Positions 8,035 through 16,381 of a DNA stretch of 36,466 bases are shown one piece after another (the stretch's first letter is position 1; every line of letters begins with the position of its first letter). The stretch lies in IMG/VR virus record IMGVR_UViG_3300042507_003149, positions 1 through 36,466 of that record; one strand, given 5' to 3'. This DNA comes from a virus. The position numbers were made by a program, and so were the translations under genes. The notes beneath the pieces are model-generated. The model did not search any database and had not been told where the DNA came from. It saw only the letters and a list, made by a program, of their open reading frames with translations.

Positions 8035-8607
8035 TCAAGAAGGTGAAAGCGATTTGTCTATAGTATCATCACCATAAGATATATGATCAAACATAAATTG
8101 AACTCCAAATGAAACTGGATCTGATCCACTCATACTCAATTCAATTTGATATACTGAAAGTGGCCATGCTTTGTGCAATGTGATTGTTCTTATTATATTA
8201 CCATTTAATCCTAATTGCTGCAGTGTTATGTCTTTTTGGTGATTAGAATAAGAAAAATCTGTGCCGATATATTTATGGGTAACGTGACCATCCATCACTT
8301 CAACCCATTTTTGAAAAATATTCCAAAGATTTGAACTGCTGTTAGAATCATCATAAACTGTGACAGTCCAAGGAGAATATTGTCTATCTCCAGCATACAC
8401 AACTGGACGCCCTCTATATGACAGAGCAATAGTGTTTATTGTTGCCGTTGGGATACTTGTGGCAATAATTTTATATTGTGCTTGATTATTTCCATCGCCA
8501 GCACCTATATTAGATGGCCAAGTGCAACTAACCTTAAATCTGTTTGCTCTTGTTCCACCTTGAAATGCTGTTTTAAATGCGTATATACTATTATCGTTTG
8601 TTGCCAT
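8035..8607 (-). CDS. 19: Tail tube protein gp19
   Basis: The 190-residue product lies directly downstream of the sheath gene, as gp19 does in T4, and shows the tube-family pattern: FKTAFQGGTRANRFKV near the N-terminus, 'YAGDRQYSPWTVTVYDDS' near residue 70 and 'NLWNIFQKW' near residue 92. Its product should form the tube inside the contractile sheath. It is paralogous to the next gene (7485-8024). The ATG is preceded by an A-rich sequence rather than a clear Shine-Dalgarno. Symbol given by position and family; the neighbour is an equally possible tube. Confidence 0.75.
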   Translation of the reverse strand: MATNDNSIYAFKTAFQGGTRANRFKVSCTWPSNIGAGDGNNQAQYKIIATSIPTATINTIALSYRGRPVVYAGDRQYSPWTVTVYDDSNSSSNLWNIFQKWVEVMDGHVTHKYIGTDFSYSNHQKDITLQQLGLNGNIIRTITLHKAWPLSVYQIELSMSGSDPVSFGVQFMFDHISYGDDTIDKSLSPS

Positions 8608-8618
8608 AGTTTTTTATC

Positions 8619-9932
8619 TTATGCTGTTGTGTCGCCAACAGAAACATTTACAACTATTGAATTAGACGAAACTAGTGGTTTAACAGTAATTGCTACTGTG
8701 AGCGTGGATGAGTTGTCTGTATTGTTTGAGGAATCGCATACTACTTGTGTTTGGGTTGTATCGATAAATGTAGCCAATGAATTTAAATAAGAGATAATTT
8801 CTGTAACTAGAGAATCCCGTGTTGTTTTTACATTTGATTTAAAGACATACTTTAAAGCCAAATCTGTTACTACTTTTTGAATTTGAATATTTAATTCGCT
8901 TGGACCTATTCTTTCAACAGAGGTTGGAGTTGATGCATTTGCTGTTGCACCAACAAGATCTTGTCCTAAAAATTTTGTTGTATAGTTTACAAAGTAATTT
9001 ACTCTGTTTTTACTCAAAATTTGTTTTATAGATGTATTTTCCCAGTTTACTCCATTTATTATTGTTCCATTTAACATAAAAGAATTGGAAAGTCCTGATA
9101 CAGAAACAAACATTGTATTTGTATTTTTTGCCCGTGTAAAAAATCCAGCAACATCTGAAACTGCTGGGATATAATATGCTGTTATTTTACTACCAGAAAC
9201 AAGTAAATCGGTTGTAATGTCATATGAAGCTCTAACACCATAAACATTAAAGACTCTGGTTCCAAAGGTTGATCCTGTTGCAACTGCTGCTGAACTGGTG
9301 AATGAAGTAAAGTTTGCCATAGTGTATCCGGCACCGACTTGTCCATTTGAATCTGCTACAGATGGAAATACTCCGACAGTATATGGATTAGATTGCAACC
9401 ATTGTGCTAGTGTTGCATTTGCTGTAGTTCCCATCAAAACATCAATATAATTTCCAGTGGCATTTTCATAATTTTCAAAACCAGTGGTAGTTCCTGCTAT
9501 TACTAATTTTCCGCCGTAAGCCAAATAATTGATTGAATGTAAAAAATCTATCCCCGGATTAAGTGCTGTAATCTCTCCAGATGAATTTGTAAAAAATCCA
9601 TATGTTCCACCTTCTCCGGGTTTAGATACTAAACAGTATGTAACACCACCCAATTTGTTTAAATCTCCAACCAAATCTGATGGATTGCTATATTCAATAT
9701 AGGTATCGGCTGTTGTTCCGGGAGGAGTTGTGCTTAAAGACGGATTTGATCTGGCGTAGATCAACCATCCAAATAAACCACCCGGATCATTTGTTGTCCC
9801 GGAAGTTGCTGTAAATGAAGGTGCATTATAAGTTGAACCAGCTAAAAAAGCTGTTATGCACGGATTTACAGTGACAACTTCTGTGTTATATTGTTTTGAA
9901 CTTATAAAAGAACTTAATGATGGATTTGGCAT
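8619..9932 (-). CDS. 18: Tail sheath protein gp18 (short form)
   Basis: The 437-residue protein ends with the characteristic sheath C-terminus: 'TQVVCDSSNNT' followed by a beta-strand block rich in Val/Ile ending 'SIVVNVSV', equivalent to the C-terminal strand that interlinks T4 sheath subunits. An upstream helical segment 'VVTDLALKYVFKSNVKTTRD' also fits. T4 gp18 is 659 residues; the missing length most likely reflects loss of the surface-exposed protruding domains, leaving the conserved contractile core. It follows gp17 and precedes the two tube genes, as in T4. A TCTAAATA box lies 25 bases upstream with Shine-Dalgarno AAGGA. Confidence 0.85.
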   Translation of the reverse strand: MPNPSLSSFISSKQYNTEVVTVNPCITAFLAGSTYNAPSFTATSGTTNDPGGLFGWLIYARSNPSLSTTPPGTTADTYIEYSNPSDLVGDLNKLGGVTYCLVSKPGEGGTYGFFTNSSGEITALNPGIDFLHSINYLAYGGKLVIAGTTTGFENYENATGNYIDVLMGTTANATLAQWLQSNPYTVGVFPSVADSNGQVGAGYTMANFTSFTSSAAVATGSTFGTRVFNVYGVRASYDITTDLLVSGSKITAYYIPAVSDVAGFFTRAKNTNTMFVSVSGLSNSFMLNGTIINGVNWENTSIKQILSKNRVNYFVNYTTKFLGQDLVGATANASTPTSVERIGPSELNIQIQKVVTDLALKYVFKSNVKTTRDSLVTEIISYLNSLATFIDTTQTQVVCDSSNNTDNSSTLTVAITVKPLVSSNSIVVNVSVGDTTA

Positions 9933-9957
9933 ATTTGTCCTTGGTTGCCTGCTATTT

Positions 9958-9965
9958 TATTTAGA
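9958..9965 (-). promoter_or_regulatory. Probable late promoter box TCTAAATA for gp18
   Basis: On the minus strand TCTAAATA lies in the 38-base gap between gp17 and gp18, 25 bases before the gp18 ATG. A Shine-Dalgarno (AAGGA) follows in the predicted leader. It would allow sheath and tube genes to be expressed beyond the level of terminase. Confidence 0.4.
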
Positions 9966-9970
9966 ATTTT

Positions 9971-11617
9971 TTATGCAGGATACCAAATAACCTGCCCATC
10001 TGAAAATTCTCCATCTTCGTTATCTTTGTCGGGAATAATAAAAATTGCGTCATCTTCTACATCTTTTGTAGGTTCGTAATTCATTTTGGCAGTTTCAATT
10101 AAATCTGTATAGTATTCCTGCCTAGTCAACCACGCAAAGAAAACTAAGGTCATCACCATGTCGTCATAGTGGCCGTCCTCTGCTTTAAATGTATTCGATT
10201 TTGAAACAAATGTTAAAAGTTCTTGTATAATTCTTTCATCATTTATTAAAATTTTATCTTCTTCTACCAATCTCTTTAGAATAGCACATCCTAATTTTTT
10301 TGTTTGTGCGGTGGTACGCAAGCCCATCTCACTTTTACCGTTGGCAAATCCTTGTGATAAAATTTGTCCCTTTCTTCCAGAAATTTTGGTCATGAGGACA
10401 TTTTCATATTCTAAGTCATTATAAAGTATGCTTGATACCTGTCCACCTATATCATTTGTTTCAATAAGAGCATATGCATTATTATAAAATTCCCCTGCCT
10501 TTTTTATTACTTGAGGAAAATTAAATGGACTTACTGCATTATTTCTGTAAGAAGCAACTACCTTATAAGGTGCAGTTGTGCCATCTACAACCGTAAATGC
10601 AGAATAATCAGATCCCTGCCCACGTGATACATCTGCCTGTAAAAAGTATATGCTTTCCTTATTTGGCTTTTCAAACACTCTAAATCCTTCGGAATCTTCA
10701 GATATAAAATCTTCTGGAGCCAATACATTTAATTTTGATGTTGCTATTAAGGTATTAGAAGATCCTAGGAAACTACATCCATATTCTTGTTCAAACTGTT
10801 CTGGACTTGTGTTTGCAATTTGTTCCGCTGCCCAAACATCATCTCTTTTTGGTCCACCCGGCGTAATGGGTACGTCTCTCCAAGAAACTTCAACGGGAAC
10901 AAATTTATTTTTTAACTTATGGCCGGGTGCTCTGTTTGCATCTATCCAAAGTTTATGAAAGTGATTCATTCCATTTGGAGTAGAAACAATAATAAGTTTA
11001 GTTGTCATACCAGCAGAAATTGTTGGATATGTTGATGAATAAAATTCTTCTGCAATGTGTGAAGGCAAGAATGCATATTCGTCCAGAAGTAGAAGGTTAT
11101 AAGAACCACCACGAATGGCTGAGGACGACGTTGCATCACAGACAACCCTAGACCCGTTTTCCAGCTTAAAGCTCGTCTTATTCCATTCTACCACGCCCTG
11201 TTGAAGAAAGTGTGGAAGGTTTTCATAAGCTAATTGCAATTTGGCAAATAATTCATCCTTTGCCGTTTTTAGCTTGTTTGCCAGAATAGCAACATTTACG
11301 CTTTGATTGAATGTCACGTAGTGGCAAATGTATCCTATTACGGATGTAGACTTACCTGACTGTCTGGGCCATTTTGAAATTGTAAATCTATTATCATGAA
11401 TTGCCTTTACAAATTTTTCTTGATAATCGTACAATTTAAAAGGCATCACACCTTTATCAAGTGTCTTTACTTTCACATATTTGCTGCAAAAATATACAGG
11501 ATCATTTGCACACTTTACATATTCTTTTAACTGCTCTTCTGTATACTGTAACTGTACGCCCGGTGGTTTTAATTTTGGATTATTTCTATAACCTTGATTA
11601 TTGTTGTTTTGGCTCAT
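9971..11617 (-). CDS. 17: Terminase large subunit gp17
   Basis: This 548-residue packaging motor has an N-terminal ATPase with Walker A-like 'PRQSGKST' (residues 84-91), Walker B 'LLLLDE' (D179, E180) and the coupling motif 'VSTPNG' (211-216). A C-terminal RNase H-like nuclease follows with acidic residues D329 (QADVSRGQGSDY), E386 (ALIETND) and D485/D486 (HYDDMVM). It cuts concatemeric DNA and pumps it through the portal. The length fits T4 gp17 (610) minus some N- and C-terminal sequence. The gene overlaps the small subunit gene by 20 bases and has Shine-Dalgarno GAGGT. No intron or homing endonuclease interrupts it. Confidence 0.97.
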   Translation of the reverse strand: MSQNNNNQGYRNNPKLKPPGVQLQYTEEQLKEYVKCANDPVYFCSKYVKVKTLDKGVMPFKLYDYQEKFVKAIHDNRFTISKWPRQSGKSTSVIGYICHYVTFNQSVNVAILANKLKTAKDELFAKLQLAYENLPHFLQQGVVEWNKTSFKLENGSRVVCDATSSSAIRGGSYNLLLLDEYAFLPSHIAEEFYSSTYPTISAGMTTKLIIVSTPNGMNHFHKLWIDANRAPGHKLKNKFVPVEVSWRDVPITPGGPKRDDVWAAEQIANTSPEQFEQEYGCSFLGSSNTLIATSKLNVLAPEDFISEDSEGFRVFEKPNKESIYFLQADVSRGQGSDYSAFTVVDGTTAPYKVVASYRNNAVSPFNFPQVIKKAGEFYNNAYALIETNDIGGQVSSILYNDLEYENVLMTKISGRKGQILSQGFANGKSEMGLRTTAQTKKLGCAILKRLVEEDKILINDERIIQELLTFVSKSNTFKAEDGHYDDMVMTLVFFAWLTRQEYYTDLIETAKMNYEPTKDVEDDAIFIIPDKDNEDGEFSDGQVIWYPA

Positions 11618-12041
11618 TATTTACAACCTCTGCATCCACAATTTTATTCGTACTTCTTTCCTTATTCAATAAATTTTGTAGATCTGTAGTAGATCCAACA
11701 AATACAGAATTGTTTGTTTGTTTTACTTCAACCTTGCTTGATGTTGTGTCTTTTGCTTTTTTATGCACATCCAACATGTTATTGTTTAGATCTGCCATAG
11801 TTTTTAAAAGAATTGCAACAACTTCAAATGCTCTTGGAGAATCTGACTCTGTTGCCACCTTTAATGCGCTCTCTAAAGCTATATTTCCATTTCCAATAAG
11901 ATCTTTTATATTTTGCTGGGCCTTTTCATAATCCTTTTGAAAATTATTTACATCAAATGTTCCACCAGCAGAATTTGAATCCTTTGTAGTGTTTTTATTT
12001 TCAACATTAAAAAAATTTGCAAGATTTTTGTTTATATTCAT
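11598..12041 (-). CDS. 16: Terminase small subunit gp16
   Basis: The 147-residue helical protein sits immediately upstream of gp17 with a 20-base overlap, the standard place for gp16. The central helices 'IALESALKVATESDSPRAFE' (about residues 55-74) and 'ILLKTMADLNNNMLD' match the pattern of small terminases in T4-like phages, which form oligomeric rings that recognise DNA and stimulate gp17 ATPase. The Asn/Ser/Lys-rich ends are probably disordered. The start lacks a strong Shine-Dalgarno and is five bases after the preceding stop. Confidence 0.8.
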   Translation of the reverse strand: MNINKNLANFFNVENKNTTKDSNSAGGTFDVNNFQKDYEKAQQNIKDLIGNGNIALESALKVATESDSPRAFEVVAILLKTMADLNNNMLDVHKKAKDTTSSKVEVKQTNNSVFVGSTTDLQNLLNKERSTNKIVDAEVVNNEPKQQ

Positions 12042-12045
12042 TTTA

Positions 12046-12720
12046 TCAATCTATATTAATATCAAGATCAGTGTTGATTGTTACATCTTCAATTGTTGTG
12101 GTTTGAACTACTTCACCGAATATGTAAGACTTAGCTATAAAATTTATAGTGGACACATTAAGTCTTCTTGACGCAAAATCACCATCGTATTTTTCACTAA
12201 TTCTATTTGATTCCATTACAATTGGTATGTTTACTGAACTGTGCACTTCGTTCATGGCCAGTGTTATTATGTGTTCTGGATTGAAATATGGGATTATTTG
12301 CTCAACAATCTGCAAGGTATCATCAATATGCCTAGTGTAGATATACAATGTCATTGCAACATTTACCGGAACTTCTTGATATATTTTATTTCCAGTATTT
12401 TCACAATTTCCCGGAGTTGTTCCTAATGTTTGTGCAAATGCAAATTTATTTCTTCTTCTAGTTGGATCTGGAGTAACACTGGTCATTATGTAACTCATCA
12501 CAGGAAGTTGTTTTTCAATTCTTGTTGTATCATCTATAGATGAAGGTTGCAATAGACGTTGAATAAATTTTTCTTGTGGTGCATATGATATGGGAACACG
12601 AATTTTTAATGGCTGGTTTGGATTGTCTGGGTTTGCGTGTTCAACATAAATGCTATTAAACAATGTACCAAAACCAACTACAAGTTTTCTTAAATTTTTG
12701 TTGTAAAAGTATTGAAACAT
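12046..12720 (-). CDS. 15: Tail completion / sheath stabiliser protein gp15
   Basis: The N-terminus 'MFQYFYNKNLRKLVVGFGTLFNSI' is cognate with T4 gp15 ('MFGYFYNSSFRR...GDLFSNI'), and 'IRVPISYAPQEKFIQRL' and 'DTLQIVEQIIPYFNPE' match further blocks. gp15 forms the hexameric cap that terminates the tail and joins it to the neck. At 224 residues it lacks the long C-terminal Pro-rich tail of T4 gp15 (272). Shine-Dalgarno AGGAAA precedes the ATG, and it lies 13 bases downstream of gp14. Confidence 0.92.
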   Translation of the reverse strand: MFQYFYNKNLRKLVVGFGTLFNSIYVEHANPDNPNQPLKIRVPISYAPQEKFIQRLLQPSSIDDTTRIEKQLPVMSYIMTSVTPDPTRRRNKFAFAQTLGTTPGNCENTGNKIYQEVPVNVAMTLYIYTRHIDDTLQIVEQIIPYFNPEHIITLAMNEVHSSVNIPIVMESNRISEKYDGDFASRRLNVSTINFIAKSYIFGEVVQTTTIEDVTINTDLDINID

Positions 12721-12732
12721 TGTTTTTTCCTA

Positions 12733-13392
12733 TTAATCGCAATTTGCAAACGGATTATTTGGATCGAACGTATATCCTCTTGCTTCTGTTTGCAATATAT
12801 CGTTTGTGCCTGCAGTAGTGCCTTTTCCGTTGTTTAGAGGTATTATGTCAGATCCAGAGAATCCTCTTGTATTTTTCATTATATCGTTTATTGGTTTAAC
12901 TGTAGTATCGATCTTTTCATAGCTATATGTGAACAACTCTGCAGTAATTACATAAGAATACAATCTACCCAATGGGTATAAAGGATTTTCATGCTCTACA
13001 AAGTTTATTTCAAACAATGATTTAGAAAGAGGAAAATAGATTAAATCACCTTCTCTGGGTCTTAAAAGTGAGGGTTCGTAATTCAAGACTTCTTGCTGAA
13101 ATCTTTTTCTGGCAAATAGTAACTCTACTTTATCTTTAATCTCTAATCCAAATTGACTTATTATATCAGATCCTTGAAATCCCTTTACGCTTAAAATATA
13201 CATCTCAAGTTGATATGCTTTTGTAAAAGATGAACCAGGATCTTCACCAAATATTTTATCAATGTTTAAATATTTTCTTGGAACATAATAACAATTTTGA
13301 CCTGTTGCTTGTATTATTTCAATGGTAATACTTTCAACCAGATTTTGTTCTGATTGTTGTGTAGTGGTATTGATATAAGGATTAATTGCCAT
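12733..13392 (-). CDS. 14: Neck protein gp14
   Basis: This 219-residue protein matches T4 gp14 (256) in the blocks 'CYYVPRKYLNIDKIFGED' (about residues 34-51), 'REGDLIYFPLSKSLFEINFV' (about 112-131) and 'HENPLYPLGR'. gp14 with gp13 forms the neck that seals the head after packaging and binds the tail. It starts two bases after gp13 stops, with Shine-Dalgarno AGGAT inside the end of gp13, so the two are coupled. Confidence 0.93.
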   Translation of the reverse strand: MAINPYINTTTQQSEQNLVESITIEIIQATGQNCYYVPRKYLNIDKIFGEDPGSSFTKAYQLEMYILSVKGFQGSDIISQFGLEIKDKVELLFARKRFQQEVLNYEPSLLRPREGDLIYFPLSKSLFEINFVEHENPLYPLGRLYSYVITAELFTYSYEKIDTTVKPINDIMKNTRGFSGSDIIPLNNGKGTTAGTNDILQTEARGYTFDPNNPFANCD

Positions 13393-13393
13393 A

Positions 13394-14218
13394 TTATCCT
13401 ATCATTGGATCGATTGGTGGTTCGTATACTTTTCTTAATTCTGCATCAACTTCTGCCAATTCCTTTGTAGCGTCTGACATTATTGCTCCGGCATTTAAAG
13501 AAACTCCACCCGGAAGAGGCACACCAGAGAATTTTAATAAATTTTGAGCCCATTGTTTTTTCAAAAGGGCTGCATAATATTTTCTGAATATTCTATCATC
13601 CCACACCTTTGGATATAAATCTGGATCAATTTTTACATAAGCTTCTACTAAAAGATATCCAGTCCCAGATAACTTAGACATATCAATATCCAACCACAAC
13701 CTATTGGTTGTTTTACTGTATGTAAATGCAGCTGGATAATTAAACACATCATTTATACCCTCAAGGTAACTTAAAGACTCCATGTAAGTTGCTAAAGGTG
13801 ATTGGCTGCCCGCTTGATTAAAATACAATCCAAAGAAGTCGTAAAGAGTTAGTTGGTACCTGATATCAAAGATATAATCACCAACTGCATTTCCTGCTGG
13901 ATACACCTTTGTAATACTAACAATATCATTTGCAGCTGGCCAATATGCAGTAGCACCGCTTGGATATGTTTTTAATTGTGCTCCCAATGCATGATCAAAT
14001 GTCGAAACATCAAAATATTTTTGACTTATATTTTGAGAAGAAACTGGAACCAAATAAAGTGCTCTTTGATTAAAATCAAAATGCCTTTCTTGCATAAACA
14101 ACAATGCTTCTTCAAGTCTATCTTCAGCCTGCTGCTGATCTATATTGATTTGTATAACAGGTGCGCCAAGCTGCCTGTATGTAAAGTCTATAAAATCTTG
14201 TTTTGATGTAATCGGCAT
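13394..14218 (-). CDS. 13: Neck protein gp13
   Basis: The 274-residue protein opens with 'FIDFTYRQLGAPVIQINI' and 'QAEDRLEEALLFMQERHFD', both characteristic of gp13 of T4-like phages. gp13 attaches to the portal and binds gp14. The C-terminus 'PLPGGVSLNAGAIM', followed by a charged helix, is also typical. T4 gp13 is 309 residues. The CATAAATA box lies eight bases before the ATG with no Shine-Dalgarno, so gp13 may start a late transcript carrying the neck and terminase genes. Confidence 0.92.
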   Translation of the reverse strand: MPITSKQDFIDFTYRQLGAPVIQINIDQQQAEDRLEEALLFMQERHFDFNQRALYLVPVSSQNISQKYFDVSTFDHALGAQLKTYPSGATAYWPAANDIVSITKVYPAGNAVGDYIFDIRYQLTLYDFFGLYFNQAGSQSPLATYMESLSYLEGINDVFNYPAAFTYSKTTNRLWLDIDMSKLSGTGYLLVEAYVKIDPDLYPKVWDDRIFRKYYAALLKKQWAQNLLKFSGVPLPGGVSLNAGAIMSDATKELAEVDAELRKVYEPPIDPMIG

Positions 14219-14226
14219 GATAAAAT

Positions 14227-14234
14227 TATTTATG
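14227..14234 (-). promoter_or_regulatory. Late promoter box CATAAATA for gp13
   Basis: The minus strand reads CATAAATA, eight bases (ATTTTATC), then ATG. Bases 3-5 of the box are the TAA stop codon of the preceding zinc-ribbon gene. T4-like initiation would leave a leader of only about three bases. Confidence 0.55.
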
Positions 14235-14676
14235 AATTTTCTAAAATTTTATTTATATCATCCATTGTTTTATCTATTATTGAATTTGAATTCAAGGTAA
14301 CTTGAATATATTTCAAGCCATCTGGATTAAAATTTTCAATTTTTTCTTTTCTATCTTTTATTTTTGGATTTGTATAATTTGGATCATAGTTGGTAAATCC
14401 GGGCATATGCAATGGACAATTAAGCACCGGATAATCCAATTTTGAATATTCATTTGGCTCTTTTAACAACCAAGTATTTTGTTTGTCTCCGCACCCACAA
14501 CCAGAGCAATAATAATATTTTGATTTTTTACTTTGATGTAAATTTGGACACGCTGGTATATCTGTTGTCCCAAAACATGACAATGTTCTTAATTGTTTTG
14601 TTGGGAGATCTATATGTTTATTTGTCAGACCGCGCGAAGCAATGGCCATTGCAAAAGATATTATTTTATTAATCAT
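14230..14676 (-). CDS. Zinc-ribbon-like protein of unknown function in the tail cluster
   Basis: The 148-residue protein has cysteines at about residues 34, 43, 57, 60, 62 and 87, including 'YYYCSGCGCGDKQNTW', a likely zinc-binding knuckle. An N-terminal 'MAIASRGLTNKHIDLP' and 'SKLDYPVLNCPLHMPGFTNY' are distinctive; I recall similar small proteins beside gp13 in marine T4-like phages, but no function is known to me. It lies between the gpI-like wedge gene (three bases upstream) and gp13, so it is expressed with late genes and could be a virion or assembly protein. Confidence 0.65.
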   Translation of the reverse strand: MINKIISFAMAIASRGLTNKHIDLPTKQLRTLSCFGTTDIPACPNLHQSKKSKYYYCSGCGCGDKQNTWLLKEPNEYSKLDYPVLNCPLHMPGFTNYDPNYTNPKIKDRKEKIENFNPDGLKYIQVTLNSNSIIDKTMDDINKILENS

Positions 14677-14678
14677 AA

Positions 14679-15290
14679 TTATTCATACAAAACAATCATT
14701 CCTGCTGGAATGACATGCTCATTTATAAACGACTCATACGAAGAATTTAGAGAAGAAACAATTCTTATAATACCCGGATTGGAATATATTACTTCTGTTG
14801 TATCATAATTTTGATCAAAAAGTGAAGTAAGAACATATTTTATTGCTTCAGGTGTTCCTTTTTTATCAAAATAATGTGAATCTGCAAGTATTGAAAATTT
14901 TCTTATATTTGGCAAAACTGTTGAAAGTGGGGATGAACCAAAATCTGCTCCGGGAAAATAAAACTCAGCAAGTGCTTCCAAAAATATTGCATTCATTTGA
15001 TTTGGATCTCTGATCGTAGACCACTCAGGATTTGATCCATATCCATGTTCTACACTCATCAACCATCTCAAATAATTTTTTACCAAATTTACAATAACTA
15101 CATCTGAACTGTCGTTATTTTCTTTTAATATCCAATCCGGAAATAATGCCTGTACTGTTAATTGGTCACCCTTCCATCTTTGACCTTCGATGTCATAAAA
15201 ATCAGACCCATATTCAGAAATTGCTCTTTCTACAAGTTTTTTTACTTTGTAGTCTATAGAAACTGGAATGTGATTAAAAAGTAATATCAT
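14679..15290 (-). CDS. Baseplate wedge protein, P2 gpI-like (gp7 analogue)
   Basis: This 203-residue protein immediately follows gp6 (ATGA overlap). It contains 'FDKKGTPEAIKYVLTSLF' near residues 130-147, which resembles the 'RKGTP.A...L' signature of the tail protein I family of P2-like phages and contractile injection systems, and an upstream acidic-helical block (NQMNAIFLEALAEFYF). In P2 the order is W (gp25-like), J (gp6-like), I; the same order occurs here. The protein would connect the wedge to fibres. The long gp7 of T4 (1032 residues) is absent. The family call is by motif and synteny. Confidence 0.6.
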   Translation of the reverse strand: MILLFNHIPVSIDYKVKKLVERAISEYGSDFYDIEGQRWKGDQLTVQALFPDWILKENNDSSDVVIVNLVKNYLRWLMSVEHGYGSNPEWSTIRDPNQMNAIFLEALAEFYFPGADFGSSPLSTVLPNIRKFSILADSHYFDKKGTPEAIKYVLTSLFDQNYDTTEVIYSNPGIIRIVSSLNSSYESFINEHVIPAGMIVLYE

Positions 15291-16381
15291 TGTGAATAAA
15301 CCACCGATATTCCTGCAACAGATAGATTTGAAAGATATGATAGTAGTGTGGATTGTCCATCACTGTTTAAACCAGAAACATATACATTTACCGTGGAAGG
15401 AGTGGAAGAATTTTTTACAGTTACATTAGCTAAATTTTCTGTACCAGAAATTCCAGATGATACAATGGCATTTTTGTAGTCCTGCAAAGTAACACACCTT
15501 TGTTGACCATTAGCATTAAAATTATATTTTGCCTTTGCCATATTTAATGTCAGTGCGTCATACCCTCCGCTAGGAACAGTCGAATATGTTTGAGTAACTA
15601 CTGAAGGTAATGTTATTGTTGCTTCATTTCCTATAGAACCGTTAGAATATATTCCCTTTACAGAAACTCTGTATGACGTAGTTATCTCGGATGCGTTTGG
15701 TAATGCATTTGTTACACGGTACCCATTTGCAGAATGTATAACACAAAATATATTTTGATTTCCAGATGATGTATTGTTTCCTTTTGAAACTCTTGTCCAT
15801 TTTACAGGAGCTTGTGTAGCATTATTTGTAACATAAAATGAAACCGTGTCTGGATCAATAGTAGAAGGAATTTCTATAGATTGTGTGGCATAATCATAAT
15901 TTGTAAATGTGGCTACTTGTGATCCTGAATATAAATTTACTAAATTTCCATTACCATACGGTATATCATCTATATTGTAAAAAAACAAAGCAGAACCATC
16001 AATCCCTGTAGCATTAAACGCTGTATACGCATCTATACCGCCTGTTCCACCTGTTCCGCCAACACTAATATTCATTGTCATTGAACACGATGCCGATTTT
16101 ATATAAGGAATAAGAATTGATGATAATGATGCACATCCTAATAGTGGTTGAACCATGTTCGAAGATGATGGCCAAGAATTGGTATATGCCATCTGTGCAT
16201 ATATTCCATTGTATGTAGTGGCAGTTGCCAAAATATTTAACAACATGCTTGCTGCACTACCAGAAGATGCAAAATCGATATCGGCTAAATCTGGTTGTGC
16301 GTTTAAAAATGATGCCAAATTAGTTCGTATATCATCAAAATCAAGTGATGCTACATTTAAATTTTTAATATCATATGTCAT
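15287..16381 (-). CDS. 6: Baseplate wedge protein gp6 (baseplate J-like, short)
   Basis: The 364-residue protein has the N-terminal pattern of gp6/J proteins (FDDIRTNLASFLNAQPDL, then 'GSAASMLLNILATATTYNG') and the C-terminal 'RCVTLQDYKNAI' typical of this family. gp6 dimers make the inner ring that holds the wedges together around the hub. T4 gp6 is 660 residues; this one is nearer P2 gpJ (302). It overlaps gp25 upstream and the gpI-like gene downstream, both by ATGA. A Gly/Thr-rich loop occurs near residues 108-116. Confidence 0.85.
   Translation of the reverse strand: MTYDIKNLNVASLDFDDIRTNLASFLNAQPDLADIDFASSGSAASMLLNILATATTYNGIYAQMAYTNSWPSSSNMVQPLLGCASLSSILIPYIKSASCSMTMNISVGGTGGTGGIDAYTAFNATGIDGSALFFYNIDDIPYGNGNLVNLYSGSQVATFTNYDYATQSIEIPSTIDPDTVSFYVTNNATQAPVKWTRVSKGNNTSSGNQNIFCVIHSANGYRVTNALPNASEITTSYRVSVKGIYSNGSIGNEATITLPSVVTQTYSTVPSGGYDALTLNMAKAKYNFNANGQQRCVTLQDYKNAIVSSGISGTENLANVTVKNSSTPSTVNVYVSGLNSDGQSTLLSYLSNLSVAGISVVYSQ

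Noticed and set aside
8476-8790. 104-residue open frame on the plus strand
   Set aside because: It is antisense to the gp18 and gp19 ends and shows no plausible protein pattern.
5911-11617. Introns or homing endonucleases in gp20, gp17 or gp23
   Set aside because: All three frames are continuous with family-typical lengths and intact motifs.
11461-11931. 156-residue open frame on the plus strand
   Set aside because: It is the complement of gp17 and gp16, both firmly identified; the translation shows no family pattern.
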